The translations under genes and the position numbers were made by a program. Below, piece by piece: positions 19,301 to 34,300 of a stretch of 64,000 bases of DNA. Positions within the stretch are counted from its first letter, which is position 1; each line of letters opens with the position of its first letter. Under the pieces are notes generated by a model, which saw nothing but the letters and a program-made list of their open reading frames with translations, searched no databases and had not been told where the DNA came from. This DNA is from Xenorhabdus mauleonii (GTDB lineage: Bacteria; Pseudomonadota; Gammaproteobacteria; Enterobacterales; Enterobacteriaceae): NCBI RefSeq assembly GCF_900113945.1, contig NZ_FORG01000008.1, positions 9,739-73,738 on the forward strand, written 5' to 3'.

Positions 19301-22300
19301 ATGCGCCTTTAACTGTTCAATCACTGAATGTTCAGCAAGGTGGCTGCTGGTGTCCGGAGTGAACAGATTGATTTCCAGTGGCGCCCGCCGCCAGACAACC
19401 TGAACCGGTTGCGCCAGCTCCTGCCAGTAAGCCGCCGTGCGCAGAATATCGTGGCGGTCAATAACTTGTTGCAGGGCGGCCAAGAAGGTATCGAGGCGCT
19501 CACGGTTGCCAAAGGCCAGTAAACTTTGCAGCAAATAGTTATCACCTTTTGTTTGCATCAGGTGATGGAACAGAATTCCTTCCTGCAATGGTGCCAGCGG
19601 ATAAATATCCTGTACATTGGCACTTCCGCCGGGAACGGTCGCGACAATGGCCTCAATCTCAGTTTGAGACAGTGACACTAAAGGCAGCATATCGGCTGTA
19701 ATGGCGGTGCAATTGGCGGGAATGCGGTTGGCCGGCACCACAAACGCCGTGGCATGTTGTTGGACAGCCTGTGCCATATCGAGGAGAACAGGGGTGATGA
19801 ACACACTGCGGACATCAAGCTGCCACCCCTGATTGCGCAACTCTTCTATTAGACTGACTATCATCAGCGAGTGGCCGCCGAGTTCAAAGAAGTGGTCATG
19901 GCGTCCGACACTCTCCAGTTTCAGCAGTTTTTGCCAAATCTGGGCGAGTGTGATTTCCATTTCCCCGACTGGGGCTTGATAGTTGCGTACTGCGATGGAA
20001 GACAGATCCGGCGCGGGCAGCGCTTGGCGGTCGAGTTTTCCGTTTGAGGTCAGCGGGAAGGCATCGAGGGTGACAAAAGCACTGGGCAGCATGTATTCAG
20101 CAAGGTGCTGGCTAAGTTGCTGGCGTAATTCCGCCGGCATCAAAGCAGCACCATCCAGAGGTTTCAGGTAGGCAATCAGGCGTTTTTGCCCCTGTTCATC
20201 TTCCCGCGCCAAAACCACGGCCTCACGAACCCCGGGACACTGCTCTAGCCTTGCCTCAATTTCACCCAGCTCAATACGGAACCCGCGCAGTTTGACCTGA
20301 AAATCGTTGCGGCCGAGGTATTCAATATTGCCGTCAGGCAGCCAGCGCCCAAGATCACCGGTTTTATACATGCGGGAATCTGAATGCAGGAAGAACGGAT
20401 CAATCAGGAAACGTTCAGTGGTCAGCTCAGGGCGATTCAGATAACCCCGGGCAACACCCGCACCGACAATGTAGATTTCACCGGTCACGCCAAGTGGTAC
20501 AGGCTGACCGTAGGCATCAAGGATGTATATCCGCAGGTCGGGAAGTGGCTGGCCAATCAAACTGCCGCGCCCTGAATGGATATCAGACTCCGTTAGCTCA
20601 CGGTAAGTGGCATGCACGGTTATTTCGGTGATGCCGTACATATTGACCAAGCGAGTTTGCTGCGTTGGGTTGCGGGCAACCCACGGTGCAAGAGTGTGTA
20701 ATTCCAATGCTTCGCCACCAAAAATAATGCAGCGCAGGGCGTGCGGGGTGGCATCTTGGGCAGCAATCAACTGACGGAAAGCGCTGGGGGTCTGGTTCAG
20801 GATGGTGACCTGCTCATGGCAAAGCAGTGAATAGAACATCTGCGGTGAACGGGCACAGTCTGCTGAAACGATGACCAACCGGCCGCCGTAAGATAAAGCG
20901 CCCCACAATTCCCAGACGGAGAAATCGAACGCAAAAGAGTGGAACAGTGTCCAGACATCCTGGTCATCAAACTGGAAATGATCTTGCGTTGCAGCCAGCA
21001 GGCGCACGACATGGGCATGTTCGACCATCACGCCTTTGGGTTTGCCTGTGGAGCCAGAGGTGTAAATCACATAAGCCAGATGATTGGCTGTCAGCCCCAA
21101 AGCCTGAATATTCGGATTGTCGGTCGGCAGCTCCGTCATGAACGGTGCCGGGGCGTTCACCATTTTATCGAGCAAAATAGTGGGCAATTCGCTGGCAAGT
21201 TTGTCGGTTAACGAACTTTGGGTCAGGATCGCCACCGGTGTTGAATCTTCCAGCATATATGCCATCCGATCCGCCGGATAGGATGGGTCAATCGGAACAT
21301 ACGCCCCGCCTGACTTAAGAATGGCAAGTAAGCCTATCACCATCTCCAGACTGCGTTCGACGCAGATGGCAACCCGATCATCCGGGCGGACACCCTGCGC
21401 AATCAGATAATGGGCCAAGCGGTTGGCATGGCGGTTCAGTTCGCCATAGCTGAGGCTTTCACCTTCACAGACAATGGCAATGGCATCAGGTTGGTGAGCC
21501 GCTTGGGCCTCAATCCGCTGGTGAATCAGTGCATGTTGCGGGAAATCTACCCAATTGGCATTAAATTCAATCAGCAATTGTTGCAGATCTGCACCGGACA
21601 TCATCGGCAAGATAGCGATATTTTGCTTTTCATCCACCGTCATCGCTGTCAGGACATTGGTCAAATAACCCATCATGCGCTGAATGGTAGCGGCATCGAA
21701 CAAATCAACGGCATAGGCCAGTTCACCCACTAAACCTGCCTCTGTTTCTGTCAACGACAAGGTTAAATCAAAATGGGCACTGTGATGCTCCGGCTCAAGC
21801 GTGGTCAGTTGGAGATCCGGCAACGAAGGCATTTGGAGTGGCGTGTTGTTCAGCGCCAACATGACTTGAAAAATCGGGCTGTAACTCAGGCTGCGATCAG
21901 GTTGCAGGGCTTCTACCACCTGTTCAAAAGGCAAGTCCTGATGGGCATAGGCGGCAAATGCCTGCTCACGGACGTGGGCAAGCAGATCCGCTACATTGAA
22001 CTTATCATGCAGCGTCACGCGCAGGGCCAGCGTGTTGACGAAGAAACCTATCATGCCTTCCAGTTCATGATGTGGGCGGTTGGCGACCGGCGTACCGATA
22101 ACGATGTCATCCTGACCGCTGAGACGGGCCAGTACGATACTCCATGCGCTCAGGATGGTCATAAATAATGTGGCGTTATGGCGCTGTCCAAGCGCCTTGA
22201 GCGATGCCAATAAGTCCGCGTCGAAGTGAATCGGGATCCGTCCTCCGATGAAACTTTGGGTTGTCGGGCGGGGCCTGTCGGTCGGCAGTGCCAATAAGGC

Positions 22301-25300
22301 CGGGGCGCCGGCAAGTTGGGCACGCCAGAAGTCGCCTTGTGCGGCAAGGACAGTTTCTTGCAGGCGGTTGCGTTGCCAGACGGCATAGTCGGCGTACTGA
22401 ACAGGCAATGCGGGCAAAGATGCATTTTGCTGGCCCAAGGCGGCACGGTAAAGCACACTTAACTCATGCATCAAGACACCCATTGACCAACCGTCAGAAA
22501 TAATGTGGTGCTGGGTCAGCAGCAACACATGTTCTTCGTCCTCCAGTTGCAGTAAATGACCGCGGATCAGCGGCCCGAGGGTAAAGTCAAACGGTGTTTG
22601 CGCTTCCAGTGCGGTAAGTTCAGCAATTCGGTCATTGTGTGCTTCTGGTGTCTGGGCGCGCAGATCTTGGCTGGAGAGCGCAAAACCGGTATCCGCCGGA
22701 TCAATGTGCTGGCAAGGCTGGCCTGCAACCAGCTCAAATCGGGTACGCAAGATTTCCTGCCGGGCAACCAATTGGTCGAGTGCGCGTTTTAAGGCAGGAC
22801 GGTTGAGTAAGCCCGTGAAACGCAGCGCAATGGGAATATGGTAGGCCAGACTGGCTGCCGGAGAGAGCTGACCAAGGAACCACAGCCGTTGTTGGGCAAA
22901 GGAGAGCGGCAATGGTTGTTGGCGATCAGCCAGCGGAATGGCGACCTGAGTCGTCTCCGTAGCACCGGAAAGCACTTGGGCCAGATTGATCAGCAATGGC
23001 TGGTCAAAGAGTTGCTGCAACGGAAGCTCACGTGCCAAGACCTGACGCACCCGTGAAGCGAGCTGTACGGCAAGCAGAGAATGCCCGCCCAGTTCAAAGA
23101 AATGATCGTAGCGGCCGACGCGTTCCACTCCCAGCAAGTCTTGCCAAATTCCGGCCAGCGCGATTTCTGTTTTGCCAATCGGGGCAGAATAGGCACGGGT
23201 TATCATTGAGGATGAATCAGGGTCAGGGAGCGCCCGACGGTCGATTTTGCCATTGGGAGTCAACGGGAAGGCTTCCAGCATCACAAAGGCACTGGGCAGC
23301 ATGTAGTCAGCAAGATGCTGCGAAAGTTGCAGGCGCAGTTCAGCCGGCACCAGTACCATGCCGGCTTGCGGGCGCAAATAGGCAATCAGACGCTTCTGGC
23401 CCTGTTCATCTTCACGGGTCAGCACCACAGCTTCAAGAACACCGTCGCACTGTCTTAATCTGGCCTCGATTTCACCTAACTCAATGCGGAATCCGCGCAA
23501 TTTAACCTGAAAATCGTTGCGGCCAATGTAGTCAATATTGCCATCTGGCAGCCAGCGGGCAAGATCGCCCGTTTTATACATGCGTGCCTCGGCGTCTTTG
23601 GCGAACGGATCAATCAGGAAGCGTTCGGCGGTCAGTTCAGGGCGGTTCAGATAACCACGGGCAACGCCGGCTCCGCCGATATGGATCTCACCCTCCACGC
23701 CACGGGGAACGGGTTGGCCTTTTTCATCCAAGATATAGATTTGGGTATTGGAAATGGGATGGCCAATGGGGATTTTCCTTTCACCATCGGTATCACTATC
23801 TCCCATAAAGGGGATTTCATAGGCGGTGGCGAATGTGGTGGTTTCCGTTGGGCCATACACATGCAATAAATGTTGTGGCGGATTTTCGGCCCGAAGGCGG
23901 ATGGCTGAACGGGTATCTGTTCGTTCACCTCCGAAAAGGACATAGCGCAAGCCAGACAGAGCCGGAGCAATCAAATTCGCATATTGATTGAATAATGCGG
24001 TAGTGAGGAACAGGGCAGTCACACCTTCTGAGGAGAGGCATTGACCAAACTGATCCGGTTCCAGCAAGGTTTTTTCCGGAATCAACAGTACACGCGCCCC
24101 GTGTGCCAGCGCCGCCCAGATTTCCCAAGTGGCGGCATCGAAGGAAATATTGGCGCAATGGGCAAGACAGTCATCTGGCCCAATGTCGGCAAAGCCATTA
24201 TTGATAATCAGGCGAACAACGTTGCGATGCTCAATCATGACCCCTTTGGGCAATCCGGTAGAGCCTGAGGTGTAAGTGACATAGGCCAGATTCCGGGATG
24301 TAGGCGGTGATGCCGGATCTGACTGCCTGTCCAGTTCCGGCTCCGTCAGGAATGGCTCATGAGTATCAAGCACCATGATCGGCATTGCTTGCATTGACGC
24401 AGGCATGATGCGGGTTATCCGGTCAACTTGCGACGTTTGGGTCAGCAAGGCGACCGGCGTTGCATCTTCAAGCATATAAGCCAGCCGTTCAGCAGGGTAA
24501 GTGGGGTCGAGTGGTACATAGGCACCGCCAGCCTTGAGGATGCCGAGCAAACCGACAATCAGCTCCAGACTGCGCTCAAGGCAGATGGCTACCCGATCAT
24601 CCGGACGCACACCCAATGCCATCAGGCGGTGGGCCAACCGGTTGGCTCGCAGGTTCAGCTCACCATAACTCAAGTGCTGCCCAGCATAAGTCAGCGCAAT
24701 GGCATCAGGATTTTGGGCAGCCTGAGTTTCAACCAACTGGTGGATCAACGCCTGTTGCGGGAAATCCACGTGAGTGGCGTTAAAGTTCTCCAAGAGCTGT
24801 TGCCGCTCTGCTTCCGGCAGGATTGGCACATCCAGAATCAATTGCTGTGGATTGTGCACCAAGGCATCAATCAAGCCTGTAATGGCCGTGGCCAGATAGG
24901 TGGTTACCTGCTCTGGCTCAATTTCAGCCACGGTCAGGGCGGTTAGCTGGAAGTCATCGCCTAAATCATCCACCGACAGGGTGATGGGGTAATTGGTCTG
25001 CTCTTTGGCTTCCAGTATACGCATAGTTGCCCATGCGCTGTCCGCTGTGTCTGCTGTCAGCGCTTTACTGCTCTGACTGTGACGGTAGTTCAGCAAGGCG
25101 CTGAATAATGGCATGGGCTGGGCCACGTCGCTGCAACGCTGTGCCAGTGATAATGGCGCTTGTTCATGTTCCAGCAATGCGGTCAGATTGCGGTAAGTAT
25201 CCTGTACGATATCTTGCACACTGCGCCCGCTCAGGGAGAGACGTATTGGCAGCGTATTGATAAACATGCCCAGAATCTGGTCAGCCCCTGCGACCCCCTG

Positions 25301-28300
25301 CAAACGCCCCAACAATACGGAACCGAAGACGACATCGTTGCGGCGGCTGGTTTGAGCCACCACTTGTGCCCAAGCAGCATGGAACAGAACACTCGGGCTG
25401 ACTTTCAGACGGCGGGCCTGAACACGGATAGAGTCAGCCAGTGCAGGCGGCAATGTCAGACTGGCTTTTGCAATATTTGCATTATTTGCCGTGGAAACAG
25501 AAGCAGAAGCAGAAGCGTCCCCCTCTGCCGGTGCCCCCGGTTTTGGCATTTTTTCAGGAAAGTCTTTGGGTACAGAAATCACGCCGAATGGTGCTGTCGG
25601 GGCATCAATGCCGGCAAGTTGTTCGCGGAAATAAGTTTCATGCACGTCATCCGATACTGCCAGCGTCTGGGCAATAAAGTTACGGTAGGGCAGCGGAGCG
25701 GGCAGTGATTGCGTTTTCCCTGCCAATATCTGGGCTATTTCAGCGAAGATAAGATCCAGGGTCATGTGGTCACTGACCAGATGGTGGAAACGCAGGGCCA
25801 GCAGCCATTCATTCTGTGCCGGAGAGTAAGCGATATCAGCCGCGAATAAGGGCGCATGAGTCAAGTCGAGGCGGTGCCAGCGCGGATCGGTATGAAGCCG
25901 TAGCTGGGCAGGAACATCTTCCTCCGTGGCCGGCGTAAAGGTATTGATGCTCAATGGTGCCTGACGCCAGACGACCTGAACCGGCTGAGCCAAATCTTGC
26001 CAGTAAACCGCAGTGCGCAAAATATCATGGCGGTCGATGACTTGCTGCAAAGCATTCAGGAACGCATCAAGGTCAACGCGGGTATTGAAAGCGAGTAAAA
26101 CTTGCAGCAAATAGGCATCACCTTCTGCTTGCAGCAGATGGTGGAACAAAATGCCTTCCTGCAACGGAGCCAGTGGATAAATATCCTGTACATTGGCGCT
26201 TCCCCCGTGAACCGTGGCGACAACGGCATCAATCTCGGATTGTGACAGATATGCCAGAGGCAACAGATCGGGGGTGATAGCCGTGCAGTTTTCAGGAATG
26301 CGATTGGCGGGAACCACAAAGGTGCCGGTATCACGCTGGATGGCCTGTGCCATATCAATCAGGTGTGGGGAAGCAAATACGCTGTGTACGGCAAGCTGCC
26401 AGCCGATAGTGCGCAACTCTTCAATCAGGCTGACGATCATCAAGGAGTGTCCGCCCAATTCAAAGAAATGATCATGGCGACTGACTTGATTCAGACCCAG
26501 AAGTTTTTGCCAAATCTGCGCCAGGGCGATTTCTGCCTCACCGCAGGGTGATTCATATTGACTCAATACAAACGCGGATGGCTCAGGCGCGGGAAGTGCC
26601 TGTGTATCCAGTTTTCCGTTCGAAGTCAGCGGGAAAGCATCAATGGAGACAAAAGCACTGGGCAACATATGGTCAGCAAGGTGCTGGGTAAGTTGCCAAC
26701 GCAGCTCTGCCGGTATCAGTTCTACGCCATCCTGAGGTTTAAGATAAGCCACCAGACGCTTGTGGCCCTGTTCATCTTCACGGGCAATGACGACCGCTTC
26801 CCGCACGCCGTGGCACTGTCTGAGACGGGTTTCGATTTCACCCAGTTCAATGCGGAATCCCCGCAGCTTGATCTGGAAATCATTGCGGCCGAGGTATTCC
26901 ACATTGCCATCAGGCAACCAGCGGCCAAGGTCGCCACTTTTGTACATGCGTGCATCCGGCTCAGTGGAGAACGGATCAGCAAGGAAGCGTTCAGCGGTGA
27001 GTTCTGGACGGTTGAGGTAGCCACGGGCAACGCCGGCGCCGGCAATATAGATCTCGCCCATGACCCCAAGCGGTACGGGTTGCGCATTGGCATCAAGGAT
27101 ATAAATTCGGGCATTGGCAATGGGGCGCCCAATGGGCGGTGGATTGTCTCCCGTTTCATTTTCATTGCCGGAGGCACCATGACAGGCATAAAGCGACGCA
27201 TAGACGGTAATTTCCGTCGGCCCATAAGCATTGAACATCTGTCGGCCTTTTGCCCAGCGCTTGACCAACGTTGACGGGCAGGCTTCCCCGCCGACAAGCA
27301 GTGTTTGCAGGGTGGCAGGCAGCGAATCCATAGCCGTCAGCGCGGTAGGGGACAGCAGGGTGTGGGTAATGGCGTGGCTTTCAAGGTAACCGGACAGTGC
27401 GGCACCGGGCAGGATATCGGCCCGCTGTGCAAGATAGAGGCGCGCTCCGGTCAAGAGAGCGATACAGCATTCCCAGATACAGGCATCGAAACTGTTTGAG
27501 GCGAACTGTAAAACGCGGCTGTCTGCTGTTAGTCCCAACACCTCTTTTTGTGTGGTGATCAGGTTGCACAGGTTTTGGTGCGCGATCATGACCCCTTTGG
27601 GTTGCCCCGTTGAACCCGAAGTATAAATGACATAGGCCAGATGGCGGGATGTCAGCCCCAATCCTTGCACATCCGGATTAGATTTCGGTTGCTTGGACAA
27701 CGGTGGTTCAGTGCTGGCCAAGACGTTATCGATCAAAAGGTTATCGAGAAAAATAGTAGGGATGTTGCTGGAAAGCTTCTCGCTCCATGCGGTTTGGGTC
27801 AGTAACACGACCGGGGCAGAATCGTCCAGCATGTAGGTCAGACGTTCAGCCGGATAGGCGGGATCGAGCGGAACATATGCGCCTCCCGCCTTGAGAACGG
27901 CAAGCAGGGCAATCACCATTTCCAGACCGCGCTCTGTACAAACAGCAACCCGATTGTCCGGACGTACTCCCAGAGCAATAAGCTGATGGGCCAGTCGGTT
28001 GGCATGGTCATTCAGCTCACTGTAGCTCAGAACCTGATCTTCATAGCATACTGCGACGGCATCGGGCTGCTGTAATGCCTGAGCTTCAAACAGTTGGTGA
28101 GCCAGCATATCCTGCGGATAATCTGCTGACGTGGCATTGAAATCCACCAGCAGTTGCTGCCGCTCTGATGCCGGCAGCATTGGCAGGGTAGCCACGGGTT
28201 GTGTTTCATCTGCTGTCATGGCGACCAGCACATTGGCTAAATAATCCACCATGCGTTCAACCGTTGCGGCATCAAACAGATCTGCGGCATAGGTAAGCCC

Positions 28301-31300
28301 GCCAATCAGACCGGATTCGGTTTCAGTCAGTGACAGCGTCAGATCAAAGTGAGCACTCGGGTGTACCTGCTCAACTGGTGCAAACTGTAGTTCGGGTGAG
28401 GCAGATTCACTGGCTGGGGTATGCGGTAAGTTATTATTTAACGTGTTGTTCAGGGCCAGCATCACCTGAAAAACCGGGCTGTAACCCAGATTGCGTTCTG
28501 GGTGCAGGACTTCCACCACTTGCTCAAAAGGCAAATCCTGATGGGCATAGGCGGCAAGCGCCCGCTTCCGGATTTGGGACAGTAAATCGGCGACACTGAG
28601 GGTATCACTCAACGTCACGCGCAAGGCCAGCGTATTAACAAAGAAACCGATCATCCCTTCAAGTTCATGATGGGGACGGTTGGCGACCGGTGTGCCGATG
28701 ACAATATCATTCTGACCACTTAATCGGGCAAGTACGCAGCCCCATGCAGCAAGCACGGTCATAAATAGAGTGCTGTTGTGACGTTGCCCCAATCTCTTGA
28801 GTGATGCCAATAATCTGGCATCAAAATGAACCGGAACATGCCCCCCGACGAAAGATTGGGTCGCTGGGCGTGGTCTATCGAGCGGAAGTGTCAGTAAAGC
28901 CGGCGCGCTTTCAAGCTGGGTGCGCCAAAAATCACGCTGTGCCGTGAGCGCGTCCTCTTGCAGCCAGTCACGCTGCCAGACAGCATAATCAGCATATTGG
29001 ACGGGCAGCGGTGGCAGTGGGTTGTCTGAACCCTCAAGGGCAGCACGGTAGAGGAGATCCAATTCGTGCATCAATATCCCGACAGACCAACCGTCCGAGA
29101 TAATGTGGTGTTGGGTGAGCAGCAATATATGCTCTTCACTCGTCAGTTGCAGCAATTGGCCGCGGATCAAGGATTCCTGAGCAAAGTCAAAAGGTGTTTT
29201 TGCTTCCAGCGTAGTCAGTTCTGTAATTTGAGCAGCTTGTTCTTCCGGCGTCAGCAGGCGTAAATCGTGATAAGCCAGGCGCAAGCCAATATCAGCCGCG
29301 TCAATGTGCTGGCAGGGTTGGCCGCCAACCAGTACAAAGCGGGTACGTAAAATCTCGTGTCGGGCAACCAGATGGTCGAGTGCTTTGCTTAAAGCAGACT
29401 GATTGAGCGATCCGGTAAGGCGCAATGCCACAGGAATGTGGTAGGCCAAACTGGCCGAGGGATCGATTTGACCAAAGAACCACAACCGTTGTTGAGCGAA
29501 GGACAAGGGCAAAGGCTGATCTCTGTCGGCCACCGGAATAATGACTTGAGAAGAGGTTGCTGCATCAGTGAGCGTTTGAGCCAAATCCAGCAAAAGAGGA
29601 TGGTCAAAAAGCTGCTGTAGTGACAATTCCAGTGCCAGCTCCTGACGTATGTGGGCAATAAGCTGGACAGCAAGCAATGAATGGCCGCCCAGTTCAAAAA
29701 AGTTGTCATGGCGGCCAATCTGTTCCAGCCCCAGCAGGTTCTGCCAAATCTCAGCCAATGCACACTCCATTGGGCTTTCCGGCGCTTGGTAACGGTGGGC
29801 TGCTACGGCTGACAAATCAGGCGCCGGCAGAGCCTGACGATCCAGCTTGCCGTTGAGGGTGAGCGGGAAAGCATCAAGCATGACGAAGGCACTTGGCAAC
29901 ATATAATCGGCAAGGTGCTGGGCAAGTTGCTGGCGCAATTCGGCAGGATCCAGCTTGTTGCCTGCTGATTCAAGAGATTCCAGTGGCTGGACATAGGCAA
30001 TCAGGCGTTTTTGACCAGGGCCATTTTCATTTGATTGATCTTCCTGTTCGCGGATTATTACTACCGCATCACGCACGCCATCACATTGCCTCAGTCGTGC
30101 TTCAATCTCACCCAGCTCAATGCGGAATCCGCGCAGTTTGACCTGAAAATCGTTGCGGCCGAGATATTCAATATTGCCGTCAGGCAGCCAGCGTCCCAAA
30201 TCACCGGTTTTGTACATGCGGGCATTGGGGGCAGGAGAGAATGAATCGACAATAAAGCGCTCGGCAGTGAGTTCAGGACGATTCAGGTAACCGCGGGAAA
30301 CACCTGCATCAGCAATATGAATCTCACCGACCGCGCCAACGGGAACCGGCTGGCCGTGCGGATCAAGAATATAGATGCGAGTATTGGCGATCGGTTTGCC
30401 AATGGGAATGGAGCGGTTCACATCAATCGGGGCATTGATGGTGTAAATGGTGGCAAATGTCGTGGTTTCCGTCGGGCCATAGGCATTCATCAAGTTCGCA
30501 GGCTGGGAAGCCAGCGAGCGCATATGCTGGATTTTTCTTGGATCGAGGGTATCACCGCCAATAATCAAGTAACGCAATTGATGATACAGGGGTTCGAGAT
30601 AGTCGAGATATTCGTTGAACAACCCAACCGTTAACCAAAGTGCGGTAGTTCCTCCCTTGATCAATGACTCGCAGAAACGGGTTGGATCAAGCAACACTGA
30701 TTGGGGAACGATATGCAGACGCCCGCCATTCAGCAGGGCAGCCCAAATCTCCCACGTTGATGCATCAAAGGCCGTATTGGCGCAATGGGCCACACAGTCA
30801 TCTGAACCAATATCAGCAAATCCGTTATTGATAATCAGGCGAAGTACGCTGCGGTGTTCAACCATGACCCCCTTGGGCAGTCCGGTTGATCCAGAGGTAT
30901 AAATCACATAGGCCAGATGGCGTGAAGTCAGTCCCAAGGCATGGGGCGCGGGATTGTGGCTGGGCTGGCTTGTCAGAAATGCATTGTCTGTATTAAGGAG
31001 CAATGAATCAAGGAGAACGATAGGAATGGCGCTGTCCCTTTTATTGCTGCCGTTCATTTTACTGGCATGGGCTGATTGCATCAGTAAGGCAACAGGTTTG
31101 ACATCTTCCAGCATGTAGGCCAGCCGTTCGGCCGGATAAGCTGGATCAAGCGGGACATAAGCCCCGCCTGCCTTGAGAATGGCGAGCAGGCCGATAATCA
31201 ATTCCGGGCTGCGTTCTGCGCAGATTGCTACGCGATCATCGGGCCGTATGCCCAGTGCAATCAAGTAATGGGCCAACTGATTGGCACGGTAATTCAGCTC

Positions 31301-34300
31301 TCCATAGCTCAGGGATTGCTCCTCAAACATGAGCGCAATCGCATTCGGGTGATGTTTCACGTGATCTTCGAACAACTGGTGAATCAATGCATTGTGTGGA
31401 AAGTCCACCGGGGCAGGGTTGAAGCCCACCAAGGCCTGTTGCCGCTCCGCAGGGGGCAGAATCGAGATACTCTGGATCGCGCGTTGCGGCTCATGGGCCA
31501 AGGCATCAACCAGACCTCTGAGCGCAGTTGCCAGATACGTGTTCATGCGAGCCGGGTCAATGCGCGTAACTGTCTGGGCTGTCAGGTAAAAACCGGTTCC
31601 CATATCATCGACGGATAGTGTGACCGGATAGTTGGCCCGTTCCTCAACCGCAACAATGCGCATGCCTATCTGGGGCATTTCGATGATGTCAGAGTCTCGG
31701 TTCTGGCTGTGGCGATAATTGAGCAACGTACTGAACAACGGTATCGACGGTGCCATGCCACTGCAACGTTGTGCCAGGGCCAGTGGCGCCTGTTCGTGTT
31801 CCAGCAGGGCCGTTAACTGGCGATAGGTGTCTTGCACGATATCCTGCACACTGTCTTTATCTGCTGGTTGCCCGCCCAAAGAGATCCGCACTGGCAAGGT
31901 ATTAATGAACATGCCCAGTGTGCGGGCTGCTCCTGCCCCACCCTGTAATCGGCCTAACAAGACGGAACCAAAGACAACATGGTGGTGGCCGCTGGTTTGA
32001 GCCAGCACTTGGGCCCAAGCGACATGGAACAGCACGCCGGGACTGACCCCCAGCCTGCGGGCCTGAGCACGGATATTTTCCGCAAGATCGGAGTCCAGCA
32101 AAAGCTGGGCTTCGGTTGTTGGCTCATGGTCATCCTGCAACGAAAGTATGCCGAAGGGGGCTGTAGGGGCATCGATATCAGCCAACCGTGTCCGGAAATA
32201 AGCCTCATGTGCCGTAGCAGGCGTACTCAAAATCTGAGCGATAAAGTGACGGTAGGGCAGTGTTTCTGGCAGGGATGAGAGACTTCCTTGCTGTATTTCG
32301 GCGATTTCGGCAAAAATCAGCTCCAGCGTCATGTGGTCACAGACTAAATGATGGAAACGCAGCGATAGCAACCATTCATTCTGTGCCGGGTCATGGGCGA
32401 TATCAGCCGCGAACAGCGGAGCCTGACTCAGATCAAGGCGGTGCCGGCGGGGATGGGTATGTGCCTGTAGTTGGGCGCGGATGTCCTCCGATGTTTCCGG
32501 GATGAAAACATTGGCATGCAACGGCGCTTGGCGCCAGACCACTTGGGCCGGTTGAACCAATCCTTGCCAGCAGATGGCGGTGCGCAGGATATCGTGGCGG
32601 TCAATGACTTGCTGGAGGGCGGACAAGAAATCATCGAGGCGTTCACGTGTGTTAAACGCAAGCAGGCATTGCAGCACATAGGTATCACCTTGAGTGCTGC
32701 GCAGGTGGTGATAGAAAATACCTTCCTGTAGCGGCGCCAATGGGTAAATATCCTGTATATTGCGTGCGCCGCCGACCGTTGCGTCAACAATGGCATCAAT
32801 TTCAGCCTGGGACAGCGTAATCAGGGGCAGCATCTCAGGCGTGATGGCGCTGCAATCCGCGGGAATCAGATTGGCCGGCACGGAAAATGCTTCAACATTT
32901 TGTTTAACCGCCAGTGCCATCTCACTCAGGATCGGGGAGGAGAAGACACTGCGGACATCAAGCTGCCAACCTAAGTTGTACAGTTGCTCGATCAGGCCGA
33001 CGATCATCAGCGAGTGGCCGCCCAATTCGAAGAAATGGTCATGGCGACTGACTTGCTCCAGCCCCAGTAAATCTTGCCAAATTTGCGCCAGCGTAATTTC
33101 GGCCTCCCCGGCTGGGGCTTCATAGTTGCGTGCTATTACGGCATGTAAATCCGGGGCAGGGAGTGCCTGACGGTTAAGTTTACCGTTGGACGTCAGCGGG
33201 AAGGTATCCAACATGACAAACGCACTGGGCAGCATGTATTCAGCGAGATGCTGGGCAAGTTGCTGGCGCAGATCTGCTGGTTGAAGCTCTGCGCCCTCCA
33301 TTGGGCGCAAATAGGCGACCAGCCGTTTCTGCGTTTTTTTAGAAGACGGCTCTTGATGGTTGACGCTTTCATCAGAGAGATCTTCACGGGCAATGACCAC
33401 GGCTTCACGCACACCATGACACTGCATCAATTGGGCTTCAATTTCACCCAGCTCGATGCGGAAGCCACGCAGTTTGACCTGAAAATCATTGCGGCCAAGG
33501 TATTCAATATTGCCGTCAGGCAACCAGCGACCCAGATCGCCGGTTTTGTACATGCGTGCCCCTGCGTCTTTGGAGAACGGGTCGACAATAAAACGTTCGG
33601 CGGTCAATTCAGGCCGATTCAGATAACCGCGGGCAACACCGCTACCGGCAATGTAGATCTCGCCAATAACACCAAGGGCAACAGGTTGACCATGCGGATC
33701 CAGAATATAAATCTGGGTATTGGCGATGGGGCGGCCGATATGAGGGCTAAAACCAGTGGCTCGATCCATCCGTGTCCATGTTGAATAGGTCGTTGTTTCA
33801 GAAGGGCCGTACAGATTGCACACATTCTGGATGGCAGAATGGGCGAATAGTTGTTCAACGACATGCGCTTTCAGCGCTTCACCGGCTAAGTTGATCGTCC
33901 GGGTACTCTTGGGCACGGCATCAATGTCTATCAGATGCGCGATGGCGGAAGGCACGGTATTGATCAGACTGGTTGTTTGTCCTGTATGGCCTGTTTCGGC
34001 GTCGGCGGATTTGGCGGCAACCAGTGACAGTACGTCCGGCACAATATGCACAGTGCCGCCGGATATCAGTGGCGCGAAACATTCGAATACCGCCAAGTCA
34101 AAGTTAAGGGAAGTCGCAAACAATGTATGCGCCAATTCTTCCGGACTAAAAGTGCGTTGCGCCCAAGTCAGGAAATTCACCGTGTTGCGGTGGGCAATCG
34201 CGACCCCCTTGGGTAAACCGGTGGAGCCGGAAGTATAAATAACATACGCCAGATGGTGTGATGTCAGCGCCTGAATCGCCGGATTGTGGTCAGGCCCGTC